A stretch of DNA of 64,000 bases from Amorphophallus konjac (lineage: Eukaryota; Streptophyta; Magnoliopsida; Alismatales; Araceae): assembly GCA_022559845.1 (NCBI GenBank), contig CM040123.1, positions 297,092,642 through 297,156,641 on the forward strand, in the 5' to 3' direction. Of the stretch, positions 47,330-58,580 are shown one piece after another; position 1 is the stretch's first letter; each line of letters opens with the position of its first letter. The notes beneath the pieces were generated by a model. That model was given only the letters and a program-made list of their open reading frames with translations. It ran no database searches and was not told the DNA's origin. The position numbers were made by a program, and so were the translations under genes.

Positions 47330-50055
47330 TCGCTTTTAACTTCAAAGATTTTTATCTTTAAAAATTGATGGAATCAGTTTATGAAATTTCATGGCTAAGA
47401 TCCTTATATTTTTCTCTTATTTTACATATAATTTGTTTCACAAAATTCTTTTTAAATAAAAAGTGGAACTATTCACGTAAATAAAAATCAAACAAAAATG
47501 AAAAAGAATTGGTGTCCACCCCCGCTGACGCTAATTCTTTTTCCATTTTATTTTATTTTTATATTTTTTATGCACATGCGTCTGATTGAGCTGACTCCAA
47601 ATATATTTTTTTTAACATTTTTCTGACCCAAAAACCCGATCAAGCAGGCCTAGAATGAATGCCCGAAATGAATAAAATAATAATAATACTAAAGAAATAA
47701 CGTCCAAACATGTAGCCGCTAAAATGAAATGGCGTCCACCATATATTTATCATGTGATTAAATTAGGTAATCTAACTGATTAGCTAACATATTGTAACAG
47801 ATTAGCTAACATTTACTTGACCTATGTGAAAGCATGATAGAATATGTTGTAAACATGGTTTATCGCATAGAACATCGCATGGAGATGAGCTAATACTAAT
47901 TTTTTTATCCTAGATTAGATACTAATTTGGTTAAAGCTTGAGAAGACCTACCTTTCTGAGATGACAACTAGGTACAAGTAAAAGAAAAGGGGTAGCTTTC
48001 TTCCCTCCTCTGCACCCTCTGCAACTTCAGAGAATGTTTCCCCCTTCTCTGCAGCAAGCCTTCGAACTAACGTGGATCTGCCTCAATAGAAGGGTGTAAT
48101 ATAGGGTTTTAGGATTTTTGGTAGACAGGAGGGGAACCAGATCCGAGTTAATAGCATCCATTGTGCGATGCCAACTTAAACAGGTTGTCTGTGTCCTAGA
48201 ACCACAAAATTTGTCGCATGGGAAATGGCGCCTAAGAGAGGGTACGTGATTTTAATGAGTTTTATATAGTTAAACTCCGCTTTTAACTTCAAAGATTTTT
48301 ATCTTTAAAAATTGATGGAATCAATTTATGAAATTTCATGACTAAGATCCTTGCATTTTTCTCTTATTTTACATATAATTTGTTTCACAAAATTATTTTT
48401 AAATAAAAAGTGGCACTATTCACGTAAATAAAAAGCAAACAAAAATGAAAAAGAATTGGTGTCCACCCCTGCGGACGCTAATTCTTTTTCCATTTTATTT
48501 TATTTTTATATTTTTTATGCACGGGCGTCTGATTGAGCTGACTCCAAATATATTTTTTTCACAATTTTTTGACCCCAAAAACCCGCTCAAGTAAGCCTAG
48601 AATGAATGTCCGAAATGAATAAAATATATTATTCTTGCTATGGAAATGTATCTGCCAGATGATATCAGAAGAGCTATAACACCGACCTTATTGACTCCAT
48701 ATCCAGATCTATTTATATGGTCTCTATCAGGTAATGGAAATTACACGGTCTCATCCACATATAGGAATATGATGCTTTCTCAACACTCACAGCTGATGGA
48801 GATGAATCTCAACTGGAATCACATATGGTCTCAATGGATTCCAACCAAAATATCAATTCATTTTTGGAAGGTCTTCTTTAACTGTCTGCCCACTGATCAG
48901 AATATTCAAGTTTGTGGTATCCCTATATGCTCTAAATGCAGATGTTGGCAGAACCACGCTGAAGAGGACAATGACCATCTTTTTATTAAGAGTGATTGGG
49001 CTGTGGACACTTGGTCTTTCTTTCAATCTAAAGGATTGGAGATTGGAGGTAGAACAATCAGAGATTTAATTTCCAAAGCTATACATATTGCTTCACGTAA
49101 ATCTCTCTTTGGTCTTTTCACTATTACTGTGATCGGCTACAGCTTGTGGGAGATATGGACTACTAGGAACTCTGTCACCCATGAGGGCAAGGTCTCAAAA
49201 TCACAGAACATGGTTCATAAAATTCTATCACAGGTAAAGCAATCTCTCACCCTTTCCAAGCTTCAGGAAGATAAAGATGAAAGGAAAACAGTCTTATCTG
49301 CATGTGGTATTCAGATTTTCACCAGAAACAGTCAAAGGGTTAAACTCATTAAATGGCAATTTCCTCCTTGGCCTTATATAAAATTGAACACGGACGGTGC
49401 TTCAAAGCATGCTGCTGTTTCGGGTGGTGGTGGAGTAATAAGGGATTTTAATGGTTCAATCATTTTGGCTTATTCTCACTTTTATGATCAAGCTAGCAAC
49501 ATGATGGCTGACGCTAGAGCTCTCATGGATGGTATGAAATATTTGAGAACTATTACATCACAACTAAGCAAAATTGAGTGTGACTCTCAAGTGCTGGTCC
49601 AAGTTATCAACAAGAATATTCCATGTCCCCGGGAGATCCTCAAATATGTGAGGGAAATTCGGGCCCTTCTTTCAGCAAATGATTCCATTATTCATATTTT
49701 TAGTGAGGTAAATAAGGTGGCAGATTCTTTGGCTAATCTAGCTTGCAATACAAAATGTAATTTTTCCTTTTCTTCTCAACAGCAACTTCCAAGCTTTATT
49801 AAAGGTGCTGCCCGGTTGGATAAGCTAGGAATGCCTAGCATCCGAATGATGTAATTCTGTATGCCCTCTATTATTAATAAAAGTCACCTCCTACTTGTGC
49901 ATTGGACCCCCCAATGTATCTAGGCAAGGTTTTTGATAAAAAAAATAAAAACATAATAATAAAACTAAAGAAATAACGGCCAAACATGTACCCGCTATTT
50001 CCTTTTCTTTTTTATTTTATTATTTCAAAATGAAATGGCGTTCACCATAGAAGCC
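47330..50055. repeat. Direct repeat pair of about 420 bp, second copy split
   Basis: Copy 1 is 47330-47751. Copy 2 is 48271-48623 and resumes at about 49945-50055 after the LINE insertion. Both run from CGCTTTTAACTTCAAAG to ATGGCGTCCACCAT. The sequence between (47752-48270) has no gene. The ends are not TG...CA, so I do not call them LTRs. Confidence 0.8.
48640..49854 (+). pseudogene. LINE-type ORF2 C-terminus: zinc-binding domain and RNase H
   Basis: An intact 404-codon frame. It begins in the zinc-binding region after plant L1-like reverse transcriptase: DLFIWSLSGNGNYTVSSTYR and FWKVFFNCLPTDQN, with the C-x-C / EEDNDHLF cluster. The second half is a plant RNase H-like domain: LNTDGASK, GGGVIRDFNGS, ADARALMDGM (usual glutamate is aspartate here), ECDSQ and VADSLANLA. 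AATAAA at about 49877 and an A-rich tail end at 49945. AATAAAA-like sequence at both edges suggests target duplication. The RT domain is absent, so it is a 5'-truncated insertion into the second direct repeat. The open frame suggests it is young. Confidence 0.85.
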
Positions 50056-50592
50056 ATTAATTCTTGAAAATCTGTAAAAATGGAGAAAAATACTCAGAAA
50101 ATCCAGAAAAATTCAAAAAAATAGGAAAAATAAGAAAAAAATAGGAAAAAGTTAGAAAGCCAAGAAAATGAAGTAACGACCATGGTTTCATCGTTATTCA
50201 CTCAATTGCGACATATGCGTCTCAGCCTATTGATGCTCATTTTTTTTAATTTCTGAACTAATTGGGCTTGCTTTATTTGGTTTGTAAATAACTTATGTTG
50301 CATTGTACGTCATTTCTCCTTTTCTGCATTCTTAGAGCCTATAATTTTGTTTATGTTTTTTTTGTGGATTTTAATTAGATCTACAATGTAATGTAAAAAT
50401 TAAATTATTAAATTTTCTAAATTATTAAAAATGTAATTTGGCATCTTCTAAAGTGTTTATTTGTTTTAAATTATTAATTAAATGTTTTACATGATTAAAT
50501 AAATAGAATTAGAATATGAGTTAAATCGTTAAAGGCCTTCTTTTAATTTTCTAAATTTATTCATTTCTATTTTAATATTTTTGGGTGTTACA

Positions 50593-50604
50593 CCCTCCCC
50601 TACT
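50593..50604 (-). other. Polypurine tract of Tekay element
   Basis: The minus strand reads AGTAGGGGAGGG directly before TGTAACACCC. Confidence 0.9.
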
Positions 50605-50679
50605 TAAAAGAATTTGGTCCCCAAATTCAATTGTATATGAGTACTATAGAAGGTATAGGATACTTGCAGTCTAAAATAG

Positions 50680-52043
50680 TTATGGGTATCTTCTTTTCAT
50701 AGATTCCTCGGTCTCCCAAGTAGCTTCTTGCTCCGAGTATCGATTCCTTTGAATTTTTACCATAGGGATCGTCTTGCTTCTTAGAACTCGGACTTCTTGG
50801 TCGAGGATCCGCATCGACCTTTGTTCATAAGTGAGGTCCCTTTGAATCACTAAATCAGCATGGTCGATGACGTGAGAAGGGTCATGCACATATTTCTTCA
50901 GCATAGATATATGAAATACGTTGTGCACTTTCGAGAGTTGAGGAGGTAAAGCAATACGGTAAGCCACCTCGCCCACTCTTTCCAATACGTCAAATGGACC
51001 GATAAACCTTGGTGTAAGCTTGCCCTTAACACCGAATCTCCTGATATCTCGGCCGGGAGATACCTTGAGAAATACATGGTCACCAACTTGGAACTCCAGA
51101 TCTCTCCTTCTGTTATCAGCATAAGATTTTGCCTGCACTGAGCTACATTGAGTCTCTCTCTGATAAGGTGTATCTTTTTAGTTGAATCTCTAACCATATC
51201 TGGGCCTAGAAGTTGTCTTTCACTGACTTCATCCCAGCATATTGGAGATCGACAACTCCTGCTATAAAGCGTCTCGAAAGGTGCCATCTGGATACTGGCT
51301 TGATAGCTGTTATTATAGACAAATTCGGCCAGGGGTGAGTGGTCATGCCAGCTTTCGCCGAAATCTATAATACATGCCCTTAACATATCTTCGACAACCT
51401 GATTTATCCTTTCAGTCTGACCATCTGTCTGGGGATGGAAAGCAGTGCTGAAATTAAGTTTCATCCCTAGAGAGTGTTGTAGACCCTTCCAAAAATGAGA
51501 AGTAAAGCGCGGGTCTCGATCAGATACTATAGACACAGGAATTCCATGCAGTCTAGTAACCTCCTTGATATACAGGGCAGCAAGTACATCAACCGACCAT
51601 CGGCTCTTGATAGGCAAGAAATGAGCAGATTTGGTAAGGCGATCGATGATTACCCATATTCCATCATATCCGCCCCTAGACTTGGGCAAACCCATGATAA
51701 AGTCCATGCCGATGTCTTCCCATTTCCACTTGGGGATATCCAGCAGATGCAGTCTTCCACCGGGTTTCTGATGTTCCGGCTTCACCTGTTGGCATGTCAA
51801 GCATCTAGACACGAAGTCTGCTATCTCCCTTTTCATGTTGGGCCACCAAAAGGTTCTTTTTATGTCTTGGTACATCTTAGTGGCTCCAGGGTGGATCGTA
51901 TACCTTGATCGGTGAGCTTCTTCAAGAATCCTCTTCTTCAGCTCAGGACTGTCTGGTACACATGTCCGTTCATGGTGTAGTAATCTGCCATCGAGTGCCA
52001 ACTTGAAATCAGATTTCTCGTCCAGCTTCTCTTTTATTTCCAC
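50680..52043 (-). pseudogene. Tekay integrase with chromodomain
   Basis: The integrase shows TFWWPNMKREIADFVSRC and LTCQQVK (zinc-binding part), then catalytic D in GMDFIMGLP, D in IVSDRDPRF and E in GQTERINQVV. At about 51140 the frame shifts and continues (51138-50680) with FLKVSPGRD, the GPFDVLERVG.VAYRIALPP C-terminal domain and a chromodomain ending SEQEATWETEESM. The chromodomain places it among chromoviruses; it is thought to bind histone marks and direct insertion. Confidence 0.9.
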
Positions 52044-52511
52044 TAGGGTAGGATCTTCTTCTTACAACCTCTTGATTTCAGCTAGTAAATCCAGATGCAC
52101 ACTTATGAGAGATAGAGTAATACACCCGTCATTCTTATCCATGCTTATATTGAGTTCAGAGAATTTCTCTAGCAGCTTCCATTCTTGAACCATATAGTTG
52201 GCTACTAGGGCTCTTGGTTTTCGACTAAGGGCATCTGCTATGGAATTACCCTTACCAGGATGGTATTGTATAGTGAAGTCAAAATCCTTGAGTTACTCGA
52301 ACCAACGCCTTTGTCGCATGTTCAGCTCCTTCTGAGAGAATAGATATTTAAGCCTTTTATGATCGGAGTATATGGTAAATTACTCTCCGTAGAGATAATG
52401 CCTCCAGATCTTTAAAGCCAATACCACTGCGGCTAGTTCCAAATCATGCACATAGTAGTTTTCTTCATGCTTCTTTAATTACCGGGAAGAGTATGTAATG
52501 ACTCTTCCATT
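52044..52511 (-). pseudogene. Tekay RNase H and linker
   Basis: Blocks [44 protein letters not shown] and ADALSRKPR are in one frame with RT and integrase. Stops occur at 52512 (TAG), 52479 (TAA), 52380 (TAA) and further downstream. At the first three the family has glutamine or a similar residue, so CAA/CAG to TAA/TAG is likely. Confidence 0.85.
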
Positions 52512-53693
52512 CTACATCAATACACATCCGAGGCCGATACCAGATGCATCGGTATATACCTCGTACTTCTCTCCTTCAATTGGTAGAGATAAGACCGGAG
52601 CAGTTGTCAAGAGATTCTTCAAGGTTAAGAAACTCTTCTCACAGTCTTCATTCCATTCATAAGGCACTTCCTTGCGAGTCAATCTGATAAGAGGGACAAC
52701 AATCTTGGAGAAGTCCTTAATAAAATGCTGGTAGTATCCAGCTAGACCCAAGAAGCTGCGAATCTCCGTTGCATTCGTTGGCCGTCCCCAATTTTGTACG
52801 GCTTCGACCTTCGCAGGATCAACAGAAATTCCATTCTTTGATATGACATGGCCTAAGAAGGACACTTCTTTAAGGCAGAACTGGCATTTGCTGAATTTGG
52901 CATATAGCATGTTGTCTCGCAATATCTGTAATGCCTTCTTGAGATGCACTTCATGATCTTCTTCAGTTTTTGAATAGATCAATATATCATCGATAAAGAC
53001 CACAATAAATTGGTCTAAATAAGGTATGTAGATGCTGTTCATTAACTGCATAAAAGCTGCGGGGGTATTTATTAGTCCAAAAGGTATAACAGTAAATTCA
53101 TAATGCCCATACCTGCTTCGAAACGTAGTTTTATAAATGTCTTCTTCTTTAATCCTCAATTGGTGGTAACCAGACCGAAGATCAATTTTGGAGAAGTAAT
53201 TAGCTCTAGATAATTGGTCGAACAACTCATCAATTCTCGGCACCGGGTACTTGTTCTTGATTGTAATATGGTTCAACTGTCGATAATCAATGCATAGCCT
53301 CAATGTTCCATCATTATTTTTAACAAAGAGCACGGGTGCTCCCCAGGGGGAAGTACTCGGCCTAATGAAACCCTTTTTCAATAAATCCATCAGCTGCTCC
53401 TTTAGCTCCTTCAGTTCAGCGGGAGACATCCTGTAGGGTGCCTTAGAAATAAGACTGGCACCAGGAACAATGTCAATTGTGAATGACACTTCCCTTTCCG
53501 AGGGTAATCCAGGAAATTCTTCCGGAAATACATCGAGAAAGTCCAAAATTACTCGGATGTCTTCAATTTCAGTCTTCTCGACTTTTATGACAGTCACAAA
53601 AGCTATGAAAGCCACACATCCTTTACTCACAAGTTTGCTTGCTCGAAAGGCTGAGATGAGTGGGGGTCTGTTCTGAGGGCTAACATAAACCAA
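52512..53693 (-). pseudogene. Tekay reverse transcriptase
   Basis: 393 codons without lesion. Motifs: [48 protein letters not shown] and the catalytic [10 protein letters not shown], then [11 protein letters not shown] and [19 protein letters not shown], ending at the start of RNase H ([10 protein letters not shown]). Gypsy chromovirus type. Confidence 0.93.
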
Positions 53694-54041
53694 CTCGGGA
53701 TAATCCGCAAAAGTTACCTTGCCGTGTCGGCAATCTACCGTTGCTTGGTAGGTGGATAACTAGTCAGCTCCTAATATGACATCATAATGCTCTATATCAA
53801 GGCATATCAGGTCTACTGGCAGATTGTTACCTTAGACCATAACCTCACAACTTGGGTAGTGATGCATGATATCAGACTTATTTCTAAGAGGTGTAGATAT
53901 TACTAAATCTAACCATTCATGTTCTTTAGAAAAGGAGGCAATAAATCTCTTGGAAATAAATGAATGAGTTGCTCCAGTATCAAATATAACTTTAGCAGGT
54001 TTAGAGCAGACAGTTAATGTACCTTCCATGATTCCTCGTTC
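53694..54041 (-). pseudogene. Tekay protease
   Basis: An aspartic protease: GTLTVCSKPAKVIFDTGATH (active site D-T-G) and a following HSFISKRF. TAA at 53832-53834 and TAG at 53760-53762 break the frame before RT; the latter sits where the family has tryptophan in 'GADWL'. The link to gag is interrupted by the copia LTR at 54042. Confidence 0.85.
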
Positions 54042-54255
54042 TGTTGTGCCTCTTAGGCACAAGCATGTGCATTGTGTTTTGATGATAGCATGTGCATTGT
54101 GTTTTGATGATAGCATGCTGATTTGTTTTGATGATTGCAACACAGTCAGTGCATTATGATATTGTGTTTTGAATATGGCTGCTGATATGATTGCATAGGA
54201 CTGTGTCTGATATACAGCATTGAATGCATGAGTTTGCATGAGTATTGCATGATGC

Positions 54256-55730
54256 GTTGACGCATGGGATCATTGCATCAACTCACTGGTCTGTCCCAGA
54301 GCTGATCTATAAAATGTGTCAACTGGTGCGTCGACGCAGTGGACTCAATGCGTTGACGCATTGGAATTGTTTTGAAAGAGCTCTTGCTTTGCTTCATACA
54401 TTAGTCTTGAAGTCTGTACAGCCAGCGCACTTGCAAAGTTCATACATTGAACTGTGGCTTGCACTGTTCATGATTTGGGTAGCAAAGTCTATACACTGCA
54501 GGGTAAAGCCCAATGTCTAGGCATTGCTACATCGCTTGCATTTCAGAGTCTATACATTGGTTTTGTCATGCACATAGACTTCCAAGTCTACACATTCCTG
54601 CATTAGTGTGCTTCACGCTTTGTTCATGGCTGAGAGTCTATACACTGGGCTTGAAGTGTACACAATGAGCATCTCATGTAAGTCCATACATTCATAGTGC
54701 ATTGCATTGGCTAAGTATATACAACGTCAGTTCATGCATTGTCTTAGGCTAAGTCTGTACAGCCTACGTCTCATGCAGCGTCAACGCTGTGAGCATTCTC
54801 TAGTCTGTAGCGTTAACGCTGTGAGTGTGTACATCGCATTCACGTTTCACAAAGTCTATACATTATGCATGTTTGAGTTGAAGTCTATACAGAGTCTGTA
54901 TCTTTCAAAGTCTGTACAACCACTGGTCTAGAATCTGAGTCTGTACATCGTCTTGTGCCTTCAACGTTCAAAGCCTCAAGTATGTACAACGTTAAGTTCT
55001 CTTTGGAAAGTCTGTACAGCGTGAAGTCTACACATTGGCACTATAGCTCGCTTGTGTAAGTCTGTACATTGGCTTCGTATCTGCAAGTCTGTACACTGGA
55101 CTTCATTTCACCAACTCTATACAATGGTCTTCACACTTCAAGTCTATACATCGGTTTGATTCAAGTCTGTACACTGCTTCACTTCGTCAAAGTCCATACA
55201 TTGGACTGTAGCATCTGAAGTCTGTACAACGTCTGTTATCTAGAGTTCTTGAAGTATATACATTGGACTGGTTCTTTCGAAGTATATACACTACAATATA
55301 CATACTTAGATCTTATGACTTCATTTTTGTTGCTGAAGGGAACAGGGTCGACGCTGGGAGCTTAAGGCGTCCACACACCAGTGAAGATGCATCCACGGAT
55401 ACTCTTCACAGCGTCAACTCTACGCAAAGGCTGCGTCAACTCAGCCACTCAAGAAGCAGAGGCCTTTTCAGAAATATTCCAATGCGTCAACGCAGCAGTG
55501 GAGCAGCGTCGACGCAACAGTTAAGAAAGGTTGGGTTGGTTGCTCACTGGAAGGCATCAATGCGTCAACGCAGCATGCTGAGAGCGTCGACGCAGCACGC
55601 CCATCTGCTGAAGACTTGATCATTGGATCATCGATGCGTCAACGCAGCAGGCTGATGGAGTCGACGCAGCAGTTAAAAAGGTTGAAGATCTCTGAAGGCT
55701 GCGTCAACCCTTTGGAGCAAGTGTGTTGAC
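54256..55730. repeat. GCGTCAACGC/GCGTCGACGC pairs in copia U3
   Basis: Two groups. Half-site starts: 54256/54277, 54330/54352, then 55347/55369, 55413/55435, 55486/55508, 55564/55586, 55638/55660 and 55703/55725. Seven pairs are spaced exactly 22 bp, one 21. The left site is mostly GTCAAC and the right mostly GTCGAC in the second group. All lie upstream of the TATA box at 55894. Confidence 0.93.
54380..55300. repeat. Dispersed GTCTATACATTGG motif array
   Basis: More than twenty variants of AAGTCTATACATTGG or AAGTCTGTACA, all in one orientation, with irregular 25-50 base spacing and unrelated sequence between. It sits between the two GTCGAC groups. It resembles in style the TGCACCGA array at the window start. 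Confidence 0.88.
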
Positions 55731-55893
55731 GCCACCTCAATTCCAGTTGCTGAGCGTACTGAAGAATGGGCACGTGACCTGAAGCTGGCACTTGACACGT
55801 GATCCGAGGTGGGTACTGAGCACGTGATCCGAGGAGGAATCTTCTGGACGAAAGGCGTGGGAAGCACACGCCCTATCTCCCCATTGCTGCTGG

Positions 55894-55901
55894 TATATAT
55901 T
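55894..55901 (+). promoter_or_regulatory. TATA box of copia LTR
   Basis: TATATATT at the border between the motif-rich U3 and a purine-rich downstream part. Confidence 0.65.
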
Positions 55902-56900
55902 AGAGCCTTCGTCTTCAGATGGAGGCTGATCGAAGAAGAAGCCTGGAGAGCAGAAAGCCCTTCGATCCAGAAAAAGAAAAGAAGAAGAAAAAGAGAAGAA
56001 GAAGAAAGAGAGTGAGAGCAGAAGAAGGAAAAGAGAGAGATAGTACTCGTGAGAAGTGAGAAGTGCAGCAGAGAAGAAAGAGAAAAAGAGAGAGTGAGAT
56101 CTAGGGAGGTCTGTTCCTACTGGACCGTGGATCAGATCCAGGCCAGTCAGCTCCGTTGAGAGCCACATTGAGCATTTCGTTTTTCAGCCTTCTGTTTGCT
56201 GAAGTTATTTTCATTTTGTGTTTTTGTTTTTCCTATTTTCATTTGGTTATCCTTGTTCTTCCGATCCTCTAGACTGAGGTCGGGTTCCTCCTGGTGGGTC
56301 AGGAGAAGGGAGATCTGATCTCCGGTTTGCAAGCAGCAGGGGGGCTGCTTGTGGGTTCCCTCCGGGCTAGGAGGAAGAGAGGCTAGGCCTCTGGTGGTTT
56401 GCTGGTAGCAGAGTGCTACTGGCTGGTTCACTGGTAGCGGGGCTGCTACTAGTGGGGTTCCCTCTAGGTATAGAGGAAGAGAGACGTGAGTCTCTGGTTT
56501 CTAGTAACCGTGGGTTGCTAGAGGTTCCCTCCGTGTAGGAGGAAGAGGGGAGGTTGTTCCCCTGGGTAAGCTGTGTATCAGCGTTTGTTGGCAAGCTGTG
56601 TTGCCCAGCTGTTAGTGAAGCCACACTCGGGTTGAGTGTGGGGTGGATGTAGGTCTGCAGGACCGAACCACCTAAAAACCCCTCTTGCATTGTGGTTTGA
56701 TTGCTTATGGTTTGCTTTCGCTAGATGTTTTCATAGGGGCACTCCATGTGTTTGATCACAGGTTCATTAGATGAATTGATCAGTTTTTGTTCTAAGTGTT
56801 TAATCTGTTGAGTGAGCGAAATTCTAATTGAGCGATAGTTTATATTGGGTGAAATTTTTTTTATAGGCTATATTCATTCACCCACCCTCTGAATACTTGC

Positions 56901-57792
56901 ACCGAAGCCAACACCTTCCATGGGTTCCGTCCCTTGAAGAGCTTGTAGATGGCCTTGTTTCTTTACCAGATGCTTCTCGTCCTTGGTGGCTTGTTCTTTC
57001 ATCAAGGGGCAGTCGGGGATTCGATGCTCTCGACTCCCACATCGGAGACACGCTCCCAGTTTCCTCCAGCATTCCTTTGTCTTATGACCAGCCTTGTCAC
57101 AATACTTGCAGATTTCCTTGGACGGTGTGATGGCGGAGGAAGGCTTATTGCCGATAGTGGAGAAGGGCTTGTTGTTTTTCTGGAACCTCTTTTCTTTGGA
57201 AAATTCTCCTCCATTGAAGAATCGCTTCTTGCCAAATGGTGGTTTGAAGCTTCCCGGACTTGTGACGGGTTCCTTCTTGTCCTTGCCTCGAATCCTTTCA
57301 GAGAATTCAATGGCGTCTTCTAGCAATTGAGCACGCCGAACCATTTCCGAATAGACTTGGATGTCTATCGGCGCAAGCTGTGTAATATATTGGGGCCGAA
57401 GCCCGTTGAGGAATCTCCTTGCCTTCATCCTTTCCGTACACACCAAGTGGGGTGCATATCGGGAAAGTCTTGAGAATTGGGCCTCATATTCGGCCACCTT
57501 CAGGCTCCGTTGCTTTAATGCGGCAAATTCCGCGGCCTTCATCTCTTGAACACGGTCAGAAAAATACTTGTTGTTGTAGTGTTCAACAAACTCCGCCCAA
57601 GTGACATGGTTGTCGGGCAGTGTTGCTTCTACGGATTCCCACCAGCATCGAGCATCCCATTCCAGTTGGAACGTAGCCAATAGAACCTTCTCTGCATCCG
57701 TGCGTTGCATTACATGAAAGATCCTCTAAATTTTCTTTAGGTAATTCTCGACATCATTGGGGTCCACGGAACCCGTGAATCTTGGTGGGTTC
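56901..57792 (-). pseudogene. Tekay gag, N-terminus cut off by next element
   Basis: Gag domain from DARCWWESVEATLP through YNNKYFSDRVQ, LSRYAPHLV and RFLNGLRPQ, then a basic linker and two zinc knuckles: CKYCDKAGHKTKEC and CLRCGSREHRIPDC (both C-x2-C-x4-H-x4-C). About the first 70-90 residues are missing, because a TAT element inserted at 57792/57793. A stop lies at about 57727. This is the gag of the element whose pol lies at 50680-54041. Confidence 0.9.
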
Positions 57793-57929
57793 TGTTGACA
57801 CCTTGAAAATGAACAAGGGTGAAAGCACAATTGAAAAGAGGATCAGACCAACAGTGAAAGACCAATAATGAAGCCCGTCAACCATTTACCCGGTTGAAGC
57901 CTTTGTCGGCCGAGCTGATGCCCGGTGCC

Positions 57930-58310
57930 GATATCAATCAGACGGCAACACTGATAAAGCAACAGTCACTCGACTGATGGGACCTCTTAGCACACTTTAA
58001 TGAGAGCTGTACTACTGCCTCATCCAAGAATCCACAGATGACATGTCAGGGTAAGTCAGATGTCGGCTTATTGACAGATGTGATATGAGATAAAGATGAA
58101 GCCGGTACCGGCAGATGAAGATTGTAAAGGCTTTTGCCAAGTCAGATCAATGAAGAAGAATTGTCTCCACAGATTATACGCCCGGCTGAGGTCTTCCCAG
58201 ACTAAGGCTGATGTCCGATCTCGTCACCATTCAGGTAACGATATCGATAAAATGATACCCGGTTTTGTCATCATTCAGATGGCAATACTGATGAAACCCC
58301 TATCTACGGA
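57930..58310. repeat. Degenerate U3 repeat in TAT LTR
   Basis: Three related blocks: ATCAGACGGCAACACTGATA (about 57936), TTCAGGTAACGATATCGATA (about 58230) and TTCAGATGGCAATACTGATG (about 58273). They are accompanied by CCCGGT and lie upstream of the TATA box. Weaker than the other arrays. Confidence 0.55.
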
Positions 58311-58572
58311 CTGATGAAAACATATCAATGATATCAATGGAAGCTATGTCACCAATACCGGGCCTTCTCTGGTTCTGATGAATATCAATTTAAAGGATTA
58401 AGAGAGGCCAAGGCACGTACGAAGCTTAATAGTTCTAAATGGGTCGGCCAAATGGGCTTCCGAATGTGGTGCCGAGAACCTCAACAGGAGGCCACTCGGC
58501 GCGCCGGGAGCTATTGCGAACGCAGGGGGCGCGCCGATTACCATCTGCCGACATGCAAGAAGAACCTGGGTC

Positions 58573-58580
58573 TATATAAA
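58573..58580 (+). promoter_or_regulatory. TATA box of TAT LTR
   Basis: TATATAAA in CTGGGTCTATATAAACCC; the following purine-rich stretch is a plausible transcript start. Confidence 0.75.

Larger units (their letters stand above)
45359..50592 (-). mobile_element. Tekay/Del LTR with insertions
   Basis: On the minus strand it starts at 50592 with TGTAACACCC, the usual chromovirus LTR start, and ends GGACGTGACA at 45359. The apparent 5.2 kb is too long; about 46.8-50.1 kb holds foreign material (direct repeats and a LINE fragment). 45359-46800 shows no gene. One LTR has pol-side sequence on the right and PBS plus gag on the left. Confidence 0.75.
54042..56900 (+). mobile_element. SIRE-like copia LTR, probably solo, inside Tekay gag-pro junction
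   Basis: Starts TGTTGTGCC followed by TTTTGATGAT. It contains the family block GAGTGTGGGGTGGATGTAGG and CCGAACCACC near 56635-56675, and ends about ATTCACCCACCCTCT. No internal sequence is present. The right border is uncertain by some 20 bases, and I could not confirm a target duplication (left flank CGTTC). Confidence 0.75.

Noticed and set aside
47330..50055. Direct repeats as LTRs of a small TRIM-like element
   Set aside because: Ends lack TG...CA, and no primer site or purine tract lies at the inner borders; kept as a direct repeat only.
50680..54041. Integrated pararetrovirus
   Set aside because: Chromodomain, integrase and tRNA-primed LTR show a Ty3/gypsy chromovirus, not a caulimovirus.
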